From the NCBI GenBank assembly GCA_022783515.1, contig JALEWR010000117.1, positions 1 through 38,692 of the forward strand: a stretch of 38,692 bases of DNA. The letters run 5' to 3'. Below, piece by piece: positions 1-8,730 of this stretch. Each line of letters opens with the position of its first letter. Positions within the stretch are counted from its first letter, which is position 1. The notes under the pieces are model-generated. The model saw nothing but the letters and a program-made list of their open reading frames with translations. It was not told the origin of the DNA and did no database searches. The stretch comes from Prevotella sp. GTDB taxonomy: Bacteria; Bacteroidota; Bacteroidia; Bacteroidales; Bacteroidaceae. A program made the position numbers and the translations under genes.

Positions 1-280
1 AGTTGGGTTGAAAGAAGTCGGTAGGTCGCTCATCGGCATTTTCCACCCAATGAAAATTCCAATTGCCGTGTAGAGACAAAAAGTTGCGTGATGTGCTTTT
101 ATCGCCTTTCAACGCCTGATGGCTGTCTTCAAAGGCAAAGAAATTGGTTCGCGACGGTAGTCGGTTGATGTTATTCACCTGCAAATCCTGCCACTCGTTA
201 AAAGTAGGGGCAACAGCTGTTGCTGCATGAGCGTGTAGCGATAAACCCACTAACGCTGCTAAAAATATCTTCTTTGTCAT
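1..280 (-). CDS. Glycoside hydrolase family 2 beta-galactosidase, N-terminal fragment (runs off left edge)
   Basis: Manual minus-strand translation from ATG at 280: MTKKIFLAALVGLSLHAHAATAVAPTFNEWQDLQVNNINRLPSRTNFFAFEDSHQALKGDKSTSRNFLSLHGNWNFHWVENADERPTDFFQPN. Signal peptide plus the typical GH2 start (NWNFHWV...ERPTDFF). The supplied ORF track missed it because it is truncated. Confidence 0.85.
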   Translation of the reverse strand, partial: MTKKIFLAALVGLSLHAHAATAVAPTFNEWQDLQVNNINRLPSRTNFFAFEDSHQALKGDKSTSRNFLSLHGNWNFHWVENADERPTDFFQPN

Positions 281-315
281 AGGTCGAAATAAGAAATAAG
301 CGTCTATTTGTTGCA

Positions 316-323
316 CAAAAATA
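316..323 (-). promoter_or_regulatory. Candidate Bacteroidota -7 element (TANNTTTG) for the GH2 gene
   Basis: Plus-strand CAAAAATA = minus-strand TATTTTTG, about 36 nt upstream of the GH2 ATG; no clear -33 TTG at the usual spacing. Confidence 0.4.
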
Positions 324-331
324 CAAAATAA

Positions 332-376
332 GTTTTAAGTTAGTGAGTTTTAGGTTGGTGAGTTTTAAGTTTTGGG
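332..376. repeat. Three-copy 15-bp tandem repeat (GTTTTARGTTRGTGA)
   Basis: GTTTTAAGTTAGTGA (332-346), GTTTTAGGTTGGTGA (347-361), GTTTTAAGTTTTGGG (362-376). Confidence 0.85.
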
Positions 377-435
377 TCTGTAGAGGTAAAACGATGTTTT
401 CGTTCACAGGGAGTCTTTATTTATTCGTTCCATGA

Positions 436-482
436 AAAAGAAGCGTCATGCATCATTGTGAATGATACATAACGCTTCTTTT
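436..482 (-). terminator. Stem-loop terminator of the locus 1 operon
   Basis: AAAAGAAGCGT(C)ATGCATCATT-gtg-AATGATACATAACGCTTCTTTT. Plus-strand mismatches become G-U pairs in minus-strand RNA, which ends CUUCUUUUUC; lies just downstream of the C10 protease stop. Confidence 0.8.
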
Positions 483-501
483 ATAAAAGTGAGTGTGGAA
501 C

Positions 502-2838
502 TTAGTTTTGGTATTTACGTCCTTCTACGATATATATACCTTTAGGCAGCTTTTTCATTACAGACATCAGTTCTTGTCGTTTCACTTCTTTTACTCTTAT
601 TCCTTGGAGCGTAAAAATAGAAATGTTCTCTTTTGCCGAGTTTGTATATTCCATACCATTTCCCTTAATTCCTGTAGTGGTTGATATGGTGTAAACATCT
701 GTTTGTTCTCCATCCGTTTCTTTATTCTCTGTAAAGTAAGAAACAATGACGGTGTATTGCTCTCCATCTTCCAAGTTTTTAAACTCGCAGTCGAAGCCTT
801 TAGCAGAATCCGGTTCTAATGCAATTTCTTCTTGCCATGTCTCTACAGGATATCCAAATCCATCTATCACTTTATATAAGCGGCATAGGATGGGTGCAGA
901 ATAGGTTTCTGTGCCTTGATTGGTGATGCTGAGATGGCAACGCAGTGTTGTGCCTTGCAACACTTTCGTTTCATTATTTGCATTGGTGATTCGTGCCATA
1001 CATGCTAATTTAGCTATTTTACCTTGGCTTACGGTCAGTGTATCAGACACTAAGAGGCGTCTTCCTGCCCTATCTCTACAGATACGAATGCGATATTTAC
1101 CAGCATAGTAAGGTATAAAGCTAAGAGTAACTTCTCCTGTTTTTCCGGGGTCAATGCTAGAAGCAATGCCAGTTGTGAGTTGGCCATTGACAAATAGATA
1201 TAACTCGGGGGTATTGTCTCTTCCTTCGTTGGTAATGTCAAGTGCCACTTCCACCGGTTGATTCACCGTCTTCTTACCTCTAAAGTTGATTGAGTTGAGC
1301 TTGATTTTATCTGCTGCATCGTTACGCATGGTGATATACAGACGCAAACCATTGATTTTTAATTCTACAAAGTGTAAGTCTGAATCGATGCAAGGTTGCC
1401 ATGCTTCGTTACCTTTTAATCTGCAAAGTGGTCGCAATTGATAAATACCATCAGGTAAGTTTGCTCCAAACTCAAGTGCCCATGACGTAGACGCTGTATA
1501 GTCGGGAGTGAGATTGTTGATGCTTTTAGAATCTAATACTGATAATAAGGTGTTATCTTGATAGAGTCCCCAAGCGAGTTCAAAGCTTCGCATGGAAGAG
1601 GTGAGATGATAGCCGTCCATTGTTAGATGACTAATGCGGAATACGTTGCTAGTCGACTTGCGAGTGTCATAAGTTTGGTATAGGTAAACTTCTTTAACCG
1701 TCATGCGTATATCCTCATCTTGCGGTGTGATAGCGGTTGTGTCTGTGCGTAAATGCACAACGGCTGTTTGTGATAAGGTATAGCCTTCGGCACCTAAAAT
1801 TCCACCTAATCCCTCAGCTATGGGGTCCAAGACAGAGAGTTTAAAGAAACCATCAGACATACCTCCCCAACCCCAGTTGATATGAAATTTTCCGCTACCA
1901 TCATATCCATCACATACAAAGGCGTGGCTTCCAGAAATCTTACCACCGGTATAAAGCACGGGGCGTCCGGCTTTCAATTCATCGTATATCATCTGCTCCC
2001 ATTGAGACAAGGTTTTGTCAGAACGACTAATCTCGCGAGCCCCTGGTGTAAAACCAAAGTATTTGGAGAAAACACTTTCGTCTATATAAGCTCCAGAACC
2101 ATTCGTGTTGAAATCCATCTTTACTGCTTGTCCGCAATAGAGCATTAGTTGTGCAACGGCTTGAGCAGTATCACCTTCTGCATCTTCTTTGTATATAGGT
2201 CGCATATCCTGCCATTTAAAAGTGGTAGGCTTTAATGCTGGCATATCAATATCCCTACTTGCAGTGATATAAGCCGGTATAGAAGGTACAGGAGTTTGTG
2301 GTGATTGGTGATAGTAAAGGAGTTGTGCCATAGCCGTTGCTACACATCCGGTATATGTAGGCAGAGCCCCGATTTTGGGTGCAGAGAGGTTATAGGGCCG
2401 CCCTTGATCCCACTTTGTTTTTATCAGTGGCTCTATACGCCGGCGTTCGGTAGTTTCGGCAGCGACAGCTCTTGTCGTTGGAGATTTCTTCAAAGCTTGT
2501 ATCTGCTCGTCATAGCAGTTCAACCACCACTGCAGTGCCTCAGGAATATGCTTTTTCTGAAAGCTGCCCTTCGTAGTATATCCTAGAATTTTGTCAGTAC
2601 GATTATCTGCTGATACAATGATAAAACCGTCCTCTTTACCCACGTTAAAGACATAGCAAGAAGAGTTGTCACAGTTGGCCTGATACACTTGTCTTGCATC
2701 GGGTGCTGTTCTTGTGCGTTGATGGTTCTCATTAACAAACTGCAATGCTATTTGTTGAGCTTCTTTGGGGGTAATATGCTGGGCAATAATACAATGAGAG
2801 ACAAGCAAGCATAAGGCGAAAAATAATATTCTTTTCAT
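502..2838 (-). CDS. C10 family cysteine protease (streptopain/interpain-like) with Spi-type propeptide and T9SS-like C-terminal domain
   Basis: Propeptide ITPKEAQQIALQFVNENHQ; catalytic Cys in YTGCVATAMAQLLYYH; catalytic His in GSHAFVCDGYDGSGKFHINWGWGG; C-terminus ISIFTLQGIRVKE...LPKGIYIVEGRKYQN. Start placed at MKRILFFALCLL (2838), not the longer ORF start. Confidence 0.9.
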   Translation of the reverse strand: MKRILFFALCLLVSHCIIAQHITPKEAQQIALQFVNENHQRTRTAPDARQVYQANCDNSSCYVFNVGKEDGFIIVSADNRTDKILGYTTKGSFQKKHIPEALQWWLNCYDEQIQALKKSPTTRAVAAETTERRRIEPLIKTKWDQGRPYNLSAPKIGALPTYTGCVATAMAQLLYYHQSPQTPVPSIPAYITASRDIDMPALKPTTFKWQDMRPIYKEDAEGDTAQAVAQLMLYCGQAVKMDFNTNGSGAYIDESVFSKYFGFTPGAREISRSDKTLSQWEQMIYDELKAGRPVLYTGGKISGSHAFVCDGYDGSGKFHINWGWGGMSDGFFKLSVLDPIAEGLGGILGAEGYTLSQTAVVHLRTDTTAITPQDEDIRMTVKEVYLYQTYDTRKSTSNVFRISHLTMDGYHLTSSMRSFELAWGLYQDNTLLSVLDSKSINNLTPDYTASTSWALEFGANLPDGIYQLRPLCRLKGNEAWQPCIDSDLHFVELKINGLRLYITMRNDAADKIKLNSINFRGKKTVNQPVEVALDITNEGRDNTPELYLFVNGQLTTGIASSIDPGKTGEVTLSFIPYYAGKYRIRICRDRAGRRLLVSDTLTVSQGKIAKLACMARITNANNETKVLQGTTLRCHLSITNQGTETYSAPILCRLYKVIDGFGYPVETWQEEIALEPDSAKGFDCEFKNLEDGEQYTVIVSYFTENKETDGEQTDVYTISTTTGIKGNGMEYTNSAKENISIFTLQGIRVKEVKRQELMSVMKKLPKGIYIVEGRKYQN

Positions 2839-2891
2839 CTTATTCCTATTTAGTACAATAGTTGTTATAGTGAGTTCAGAACTCTTCAAAA

Positions 2892-3527
2892 CTATTTGAT
2901 AAATCTCTTGCCATTCACAATGTAAATGCCGGAAGGGAGTAATGGTATGATATCTTTTGTTCCCACATATATCCCTTGCAATGTGTAGACGCCATTTTTG
3001 TTAGTTTTGTTAACTGTGACAGTCTTTATTGCTGTAGTGGTTTCCGGCTGATAGGTCACTTCTATGGTGTTGAATGTGGATGTTTTGGTTGCCTTGAACT
3101 TGACGGCAGCAGCACGCCCTGTCCATGAATAGGGTGTGTCGTCATCCTCATTCTCCACTGTATATACGCCACCGGTTTGTGTTACTTCTTTTAAGTCACA
3201 TTCATACTCTACGTTCTTGAAAAGTATCTTGGTAATTACCACATTTTCGGGAGCGGTAAATGTCATGGTATTATTTGTATAGCATTTTAATTTGTCATCG
3301 TAAATTCTATTCCAATATCTGCTATGGAGCTTTTGGCAGGTCATTACAATACCATCTTGTGTGATAGCTTGGTTATCTTCTATCTTTCCTGTTTCGACGT
3401 CATCACCGGTTGTTGCTGTTTCAATCTTCCATGGATTGGCAGCAAAGTCAAATACGGCTACTGATTGTGCTATCGCTAAACTACTATAAAGTAAGGCGAT
3501 TAAAACGATTGTGATTTTATTTTTCAT
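2892..3527 (-). CDS. Secreted hypothetical protein with FDFAANPW-type beta domain and T9SS-like C-terminal domain
   Basis: Signal peptide MKNKITIVLIALLYSSLAIAQ; VFDFAANPW motif; C-terminus GVYTLQGIYVGTKDIIPLLPSGIYIVNGKRFIK. Confidence 0.8.
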   Translation of the reverse strand: MKNKITIVLIALLYSSLAIAQSVAVFDFAANPWKIETATTGDDVETGKIEDNQAITQDGIVMTCQKLHSRYWNRIYDDKLKCYTNNTMTFTAPENVVITKILFKNVEYECDLKEVTQTGGVYTVENEDDDTPYSWTGRAAAVKFKATKTSTFNTIEVTYQPETTTAIKTVTVNKTNKNGVYTLQGIYVGTKDIIPLLPSGIYIVNGKRFIK

Positions 3528-3556
3528 TGTTCTGAATATGTGTTAAGTTTCTCTGT

Positions 3557-3624
3557 CAAGCCCTTTCTTATATAGCATGACACCCTTGTAGGAATCATGC
3601 TTATAAGAATTTCAATAGGGCTTG
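3557..3624. other. Long imperfect stem-loop between the LRR gene and the 211-aa gene
   Basis: CAAGCCCT (3557-3564)/AGGGCTTG (3617-3624) outer stem; TTCTTATATAGCATGA (3565-3580)/TCATGCTTATAAGAA (3595-3609) inner stem with one bulge. Confidence 0.75.
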
Positions 3625-3642
3625 CATGGAGAAGTTGTATTG

Positions 3643-5022
3643 TTATTGTTTTACTACTTTATTTTTACCTATGATATATATGCCAGCGGGAAGAGCGTCC
3701 CACTTGTCTTGTGTGCCTACATATTCGCCTTTGAGGTTATATATATAGGTATGAGTAGAATGTTGAATCTCTACTTTTTCTATTCCCGTGGTAATGGGAG
3801 AAAGGTTAAATGAATTCCAAGTGGCCGTATTTTGATACTCATTTACACTATTCTCAGGAACAAATAACTCTTTGTTTGTAGGCAAACCTCTAAAGGCATT
3901 GACTTTAAGAATAGGCGGAATGGTGGCATTGCAAGTGACAGAAGCCAACTTTTTGCAATTTATAAATGCACTTAATCCGATTTCTGTGAGAGTGGATGGT
4001 AAGGTTACCTGTTCCAATGCGTCACAACCTTGGAAGGCATAGTTTTTTATATCTACAACACCCTCGGGTATTGCAATCGTTTTTAAGGCTTTACAATCTT
4101 TGAATGCTTTTTGGTGAATAGAAGGCATTCCACTGCCAAGGGTGACAGTCGTCAATGAAGTACAACCTTCAAAAACCGATGCTCCCAAAAGTTCCAAACC
4201 CTCGGGTATATTGATAGATGAAAGTGAAGTGCAAGCAGAGAAGGCATAACCATCCAAGGTCTTTAAACTTGTTGGTAAAGTAATATTCTGCAAGGAGTTG
4301 CAACCCTTGAAAGCATATCTCCCAATTGTTGTTAGGTTGTTGCTCAATTGTACATTCGTCAAAGCTTGGCAATCTTCAAATGCTCTGGAATTAATCTCTG
4401 TTACATTTTGTGGGATAGCAATTTCTGTTAAGGAGTTACACGATTGGAATGCAGATGTGCCGATAGAGTTTAAGGTGCCGGGTAGCTGTATGCTTTTTAA
4501 TGCTGTACACCCGATAAATACGCTCTCGCCAATAACAGTAACGCCTTTTTTAATCTGCACATTATTCAGTTTGTTACAATAAGCAAAGGCATTGTTTGAG
4601 ATGGTTTTTACGGTTGAAGGAATAGATACTGCTATCAAACCATGGCATTGATAGAATGCTCCCTCGGCAATCTCTTCTGTTCCTTCGGGAATAACAATGG
4701 CTTGCAGGCTGTTACAATAAGCAAAGGCTTCGCTTTTTATATAGCGAAGTGTACTGGGAAAGATAATATGCTTTAAGTTGGTTTTTGAGAATGCTGTTGC
4801 AGCGATACCCACAATACCCTCTCTTAGCACAATGCGTCCGTCTGCGGGTATTAGTTCGGCCGGCCAAGATATAACAACATCATTCTCGATTTGTACGCCA
4901 TAGGGAACTTCTGTCGGCGTCTCTTGTATATAACTAATTTTATAGTTAGGCATTTCTTCTGATGCCCATATAAGAGTTGTCGGGATAGTTAATAATAATA
5001 ATGTAAGTAATTTTGCTTTCAT
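3643..5022 (-). CDS. BspA-like leucine-rich repeat (LRR_5) surface protein with T9SS-like C-terminal domain
   Basis: About 23-aa repeats (SIGTSAFQSCNSLTEIAIPQNVTEINSRAFEDCQALTNVQLSNNLTTIGRYAFKGC...), signal peptide, C-terminus IYNLKGEYVGTQDKWDALPAGIYIIGKNKVVKQ. Confidence 0.92.
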   Translation of the reverse strand: MKAKLLTLLLLTIPTTLIWASEEMPNYKISYIQETPTEVPYGVQIENDVVISWPAELIPADGRIVLREGIVGIAATAFSKTNLKHIIFPSTLRYIKSEAFAYCNSLQAIVIPEGTEEIAEGAFYQCHGLIAVSIPSTVKTISNNAFAYCNKLNNVQIKKGVTVIGESVFIGCTALKSIQLPGTLNSIGTSAFQSCNSLTEIAIPQNVTEINSRAFEDCQALTNVQLSNNLTTIGRYAFKGCNSLQNITLPTSLKTLDGYAFSACTSLSSINIPEGLELLGASVFEGCTSLTTVTLGSGMPSIHQKAFKDCKALKTIAIPEGVVDIKNYAFQGCDALEQVTLPSTLTEIGLSAFINCKKLASVTCNATIPPILKVNAFRGLPTNKELFVPENSVNEYQNTATWNSFNLSPITTGIEKVEIQHSTHTYIYNLKGEYVGTQDKWDALPAGIYIIGKNKVVKQ

Positions 5023-5062
5023 AAATTGTTGAATTTAAATTGTATTTGAGTTTACTATTTAG

Positions 5063-6592
5063 TTAATTGATTCTTCTTACTTGCTGATTCTCAAGGCCAT
5101 TGCCTTTATAAATCATTCTGTGTATCTTTCCGCCAACACCGGTTTCCTGATATATCACTTTGCCTGTGGCTTTATTGCCAGCATCTATGATAAAGATTGC
5201 CGCACAAGATTTTGCTGGAGCCTCTTTGTCTTCTGCAGCAATGTACATCTGTGTAGGATTATATGGATTAAATATGATACTCTTTACCTCATATTGTTTT
5301 CCTAAGCTGACATAGGGAGTTGTGGAGAAATTTTTACTTTCATAGTTCAGTACATAGATATTACCGCTAAAGTCTGCATAATATAAAATCGGTCGTATAG
5401 GATTGACACCTATTGCAGCTTTTGGCAAGATATGACCTGTTGCGTCTATCTCACTGAGCAAACTTTCTTCTGCTTTATTGGAGGCAGGCGAGAAACGGTA
5501 AATCATCACATTGCTATCATTCTTATATCCAACCAGTAAGGCGTGTTTGGGTTCGTAGCGGTTATCGGTATTCGCTTCGGCATAGTTTCCATCACATGCC
5601 AACAAAGCCATAGGGATAATGGGACAAGCAACCTTTCCTTCTACCATACCACGTATTCCACCTACATATACCATACATTGGTTTTCTGTATCAAAATAGA
5701 CACGCAACATATCCATAGGATTGGTAATCAGGCTGCATGTCATGTCTGCCACTTTTGCATTCGAGGGCAGCTGCAGGCGACGTTTTCCCTTGATGAAACG
5801 ACGTTCGGGAGACATCAGGTAATCTTTCCCGTTGCCGGTAAAATATACGCTTCCTCCTTCTGCACCCCATAATCTGTTCTGCATACCAAAGGGAACAAAG
5901 GCATGATTGGGTGTAAAACCTTGTTCATCGCCATCATACTCAAATTCTGTTTTTACTTTCAGCGTATTGGGGTCTATGGCATACATGCGTATAGGCTGAT
6001 CTGTGGACAGTATCACTTCCATGCCGCCGGTGTCTTCTATATTTGCGGGATTGGTAATACCCTCACCTGTCCAGCATAAAGCCAAGGGTGTTTTTCCCAG
6101 AGGAAGAGTAGGATTGTTTTCTGAAAACGCATTGCGTACAGCTGGGATATTGATGTCATCAAGTGCCTTATAGACCAATGTAGAACTTGTGTCATTAGCC
6201 GTAAATAGTAATAAGCCTCTGTCATAGCCGGAGTAGACATAAAAGGTAAAGTCTACAAATTTGGCTGTTTCGTCTTGTGCAATAACTTTCAACGTTCCGG
6301 CATGTCTTCCTAACTCTTTGCAAATGTAATCGAGTGTGTCTTCCTTACTTACCACAACCTCATCTATAATCCATTCATAAGTTACGGGTTGTTTACTTCC
6401 CTCCGAAAAGTTTAGTGTTGGCGACAGTATAAGGTGTCCATCCTGTTGTACACTATAAGCCTTCTCTATGCCGCTTACCGTTTCTAATGTGGCTATCGGA
6501 ATCTCTGTAGGAGATGTTTCCTTGTCAGAACATGCCAAGAAAAGGTTGAGTGCAAGCAGAGTGGCACAAAAATAAAAGTAATGCTTCTTCAT
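5063..6592 (-). CDS. PKD-like family lipoprotein (locus 1)
   Basis: Lipobox LFLACSD; PVTYEWIIDEVVVSKEDTLDYICKELGRHAGTLKVIAQD PKD-like segment; follows SusC-SusD-DUF4843; parallels the 17914-19347 protein. Confidence 0.8.
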   Translation of the reverse strand: MKKHYFYFCATLLALNLFLACSDKETSPTEIPIATLETVSGIEKAYSVQQDGHLILSPTLNFSEGSKQPVTYEWIIDEVVVSKEDTLDYICKELGRHAGTLKVIAQDETAKFVDFTFYVYSGYDRGLLLFTANDTSSTLVYKALDDINIPAVRNAFSENNPTLPLGKTPLALCWTGEGITNPANIEDTGGMEVILSTDQPIRMYAIDPNTLKVKTEFEYDGDEQGFTPNHAFVPFGMQNRLWGAEGGSVYFTGNGKDYLMSPERRFIKGKRRLQLPSNAKVADMTCSLITNPMDMLRVYFDTENQCMVYVGGIRGMVEGKVACPIIPMALLACDGNYAEANTDNRYEPKHALLVGYKNDSNVMIYRFSPASNKAEESLLSEIDATGHILPKAAIGVNPIRPILYYADFSGNIYVLNYESKNFSTTPYVSLGKQYEVKSIIFNPYNPTQMYIAAEDKEAPAKSCAAIFIIDAGNKATGKVIYQETGVGGKIHRMIYKGNGLENQQVRRIN

Positions 6593-6627
6593 ATTTATCT
6601 GTTTGTTTTATTGTTGTCCTTATGTTC

Positions 6628-7326
6628 TTAAACTTCCCAATATACATCAGGGAAAAGTACTCCTTCATGTGGATGACTGTCAAAATAACTTTTCACTTTT
6701 TTAAATATCCGCAGGTAGTCATACTTTCGCTCGTTCATGTCTCTTTCTGTTATAGGAGTTCCATTCAACTCTATGAACTTCTGGTATTTTCTTCTATCAT
6801 ATTCACCTAACCAATAGGACACATCAGACCACCATTGAGGCATAGCAAGTCGGTTGTCAAACATCAGTTTTACATAAGCCCGTTCGGATATGGCAGGAGG
6901 TAGTTCGCCCTCTTTATTAATGGCAATAGTCAGTGTATAAATACTATCTTCATTCAGAGTTCTACGATGTATCTTCAAGAAAAGAGTATCCGTCATGGCA
7001 CCGGCAGGCAGCGTACGCTTCCTGTCGAAAGCTTGAAACTGTATTCCTTCTCGTGCTGTAGTTGCGGTATCAATAATCTTTATCGCGTAGGGTCTTGATT
7101 GGGAACTGACAGTGCCAACGAGCATTAATGGAATAGGAACTATCGAGTCGGATATAGAATAAGGTGCATTACCCATGCCAATTTGATAAGTATTATGCTC
7201 AAAAGAGATTCCTTCTCTCCCTTCATACACAAAACTTTGTTCTTGTGTACATGAGAAAAGTAGACAAAAACATGATGTTACGAGTAAAGGTAAATATCTC
7301 ATTTTCTGTTTATTATATTTGTTCAT
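6628..7326 (-). CDS. DUF4843-like surface lipoprotein (locus 1)
   Basis: Lipobox CLLFSCTQ; DTATTAREGIQFQAFDRKRTLPAGAMTDTLFLKI beta-sandwich motif; same position and length class as the locus 2 protein. Confidence 0.75.
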   Translation of the reverse strand: MNKYNKQKMRYLPLLVTSCFCLLFSCTQEQSFVYEGREGISFEHNTYQIGMGNAPYSISDSIVPIPLMLVGTVSSQSRPYAIKIIDTATTAREGIQFQAFDRKRTLPAGAMTDTLFLKIHRRTLNEDSIYTLTIAINKEGELPPAISERAYVKLMFDNRLAMPQWWSDVSYWLGEYDRRKYQKFIELNGTPITERDMNERKYDYLRIFKKVKSYFDSHPHEGVLFPDVYWEV

Positions 7327-8730
7327 CTATTTCCCCTCATCTTCAGGTTGTGGTAGTATATATACCTCATCACTTGCTTTAAATATCTTCCCATTCAAAC
7401 CTTCCATTGGTAAATTCAAGCGTTTGTAAGTAAAGAATATTTGTCCTTCACCCCAATACTCTTTCCTGATTTCATCTGCTATAACTTGATGAAAACGCTC
7501 AAGTGTATGCATATCCTTGAGGGATAAAGGAAGTAGTCCACGGGCAGTAACCACTTTATTCAGAGCCTCTAAGGCAGCCTCCGGGTCTGTATCATATACC
7601 GATTCTGCCAAGATATAATACATTTCAGGCAATCGAATGAGATTAATGCCCGGTATTCTTCCATCTTGCCATTGTTGAGTCTCATCATAGTTCTTGTCAT
7701 ACAATTTTGTAAAGGCCACTATGGGGCGTCCCCAATTGGTTTGTGTGAAGTAAGCCTGAAAACGATAATCATTGTTGATGGGTGTAAAGGCAGACGTATT
7801 GAACAATTGCTTATAGTTATTGCGTACCATATTACAGGTAGCAGTGCTTCGGGCAGGATAAAACACTCTCCGAATATCTATATAAGCTTTGGGAGAGTTC
7901 AATAGCCAAATACATTCGCTTGTAGCTCCATATCCCATAAAAAGTTGTAAGACTTGTTCTTCCTTTACGAGTTGGTATGGTCCGTCGATGACCATTCTTG
8001 CATATTTCGCAGCATCCTCTTTCTCTCCACCCCATAGTTTCACTCGTGCCAATAGTGCTTTCACCGTATAGCCATTGATATATACTTCAGTAGGTGTACG
8101 TTTCTTTTGAGAAGTTGTTGAAAGTATTTGATTGGCCGCTTCAAGGTCTGCAATAATTTGCCGATAGCACTTTGCAACAGTAAGGCGTGGTGATGGTAAG
8201 TGGCTTGCTGAGGTTACATAGGGAATGGCTGGAGCATCGGGATGGGCAATAGTGGGGGCAAACAATCTTAATATATCAAAATGGAGCATCGCCCGTAGTG
8301 CTAATGCTTCCGCCCGATATTGCTGTAATGCCGCAAGGTTTTTACCATCAGTATGTTGTAGTATATTATTGATGGCATAAATACCAAAGTAGGCTGTCTG
8401 CCATATACGGTCTATCTTCCCGCGTACATCCTTATCCAAATACTGGAGATCATAGGTCTTTGTCAATGGAGTTGGAGTCGCTTGATAGTCATTATAATAT
8501 AATTGTGCTATCTCATCAATAAAGCCATAGGACAGGTGTTCGCCATACAGCTCATTTTTTTTCAATGTGGCATATACTCCTGTGAGGGCATCATCCACAC
8601 CTTGTTCATCTGCAAACATTTTTCTGGAATCTACCAATCCCGGTGTGTCAATGTCCACAAAATTGCAGCCCATCAAGTAGATGGCTGCCATTGTTATTAA
8701 GAATATGTTGGATAGTAATCTTTGTTTCAT
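7327..8730 (-). CDS. RagB/SusD family nutrient-uptake outer-membrane lipoprotein (locus 1)
   Basis: Lipobox AIYLMGCNFVDIDTPG; YRAEALALRAMLHFDILRLFAP; LIRLPEMYYILAESVY; RKEYWGEGQIFFTYKRLN. 4-bp overlap with the upstream SusC gene. Confidence 0.95.
   Translation of the reverse strand: MKQRLLSNIFLITMAAIYLMGCNFVDIDTPGLVDSRKMFADEQGVDDALTGVYATLKKNELYGEHLSYGFIDEIAQLYYNDYQATPTPLTKTYDLQYLDKDVRGKIDRIWQTAYFGIYAINNILQHTDGKNLAALQQYRAEALALRAMLHFDILRLFAPTIAHPDAPAIPYVTSASHLPSPRLTVAKCYRQIIADLEAANQILSTTSQKKRTPTEVYINGYTVKALLARVKLWGGEKEDAAKYARMVIDGPYQLVKEEQVLQLFMGYGATSECIWLLNSPKAYIDIRRVFYPARSTATCNMVRNNYKQLFNTSAFTPINNDYRFQAYFTQTNWGRPIVAFTKLYDKNYDETQQWQDGRIPGINLIRLPEMYYILAESVYDTDPEAALEALNKVVTARGLLPLSLKDMHTLERFHQVIADEIRKEYWGEGQIFFTYKRLNLPMEGLNGKIFKASDEVYILPQPEDEGK

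Noticed and set aside
198-407. 69-aa minus-strand ORF with NLKLTNLKLTNLKL repeats
   Set aside because: Out of frame with the GH2 gene and spans its promoter; the peptide repeat only reflects the 15-bp DNA tandem repeat.
2839-2889. Upstream in-frame extension of the C10 protease (MKSSELTITTIVLNRNK)
   Set aside because: The signal peptide begins at MKRILFFALCLL; the extension would disrupt it and starts just after the upstream stop codon.
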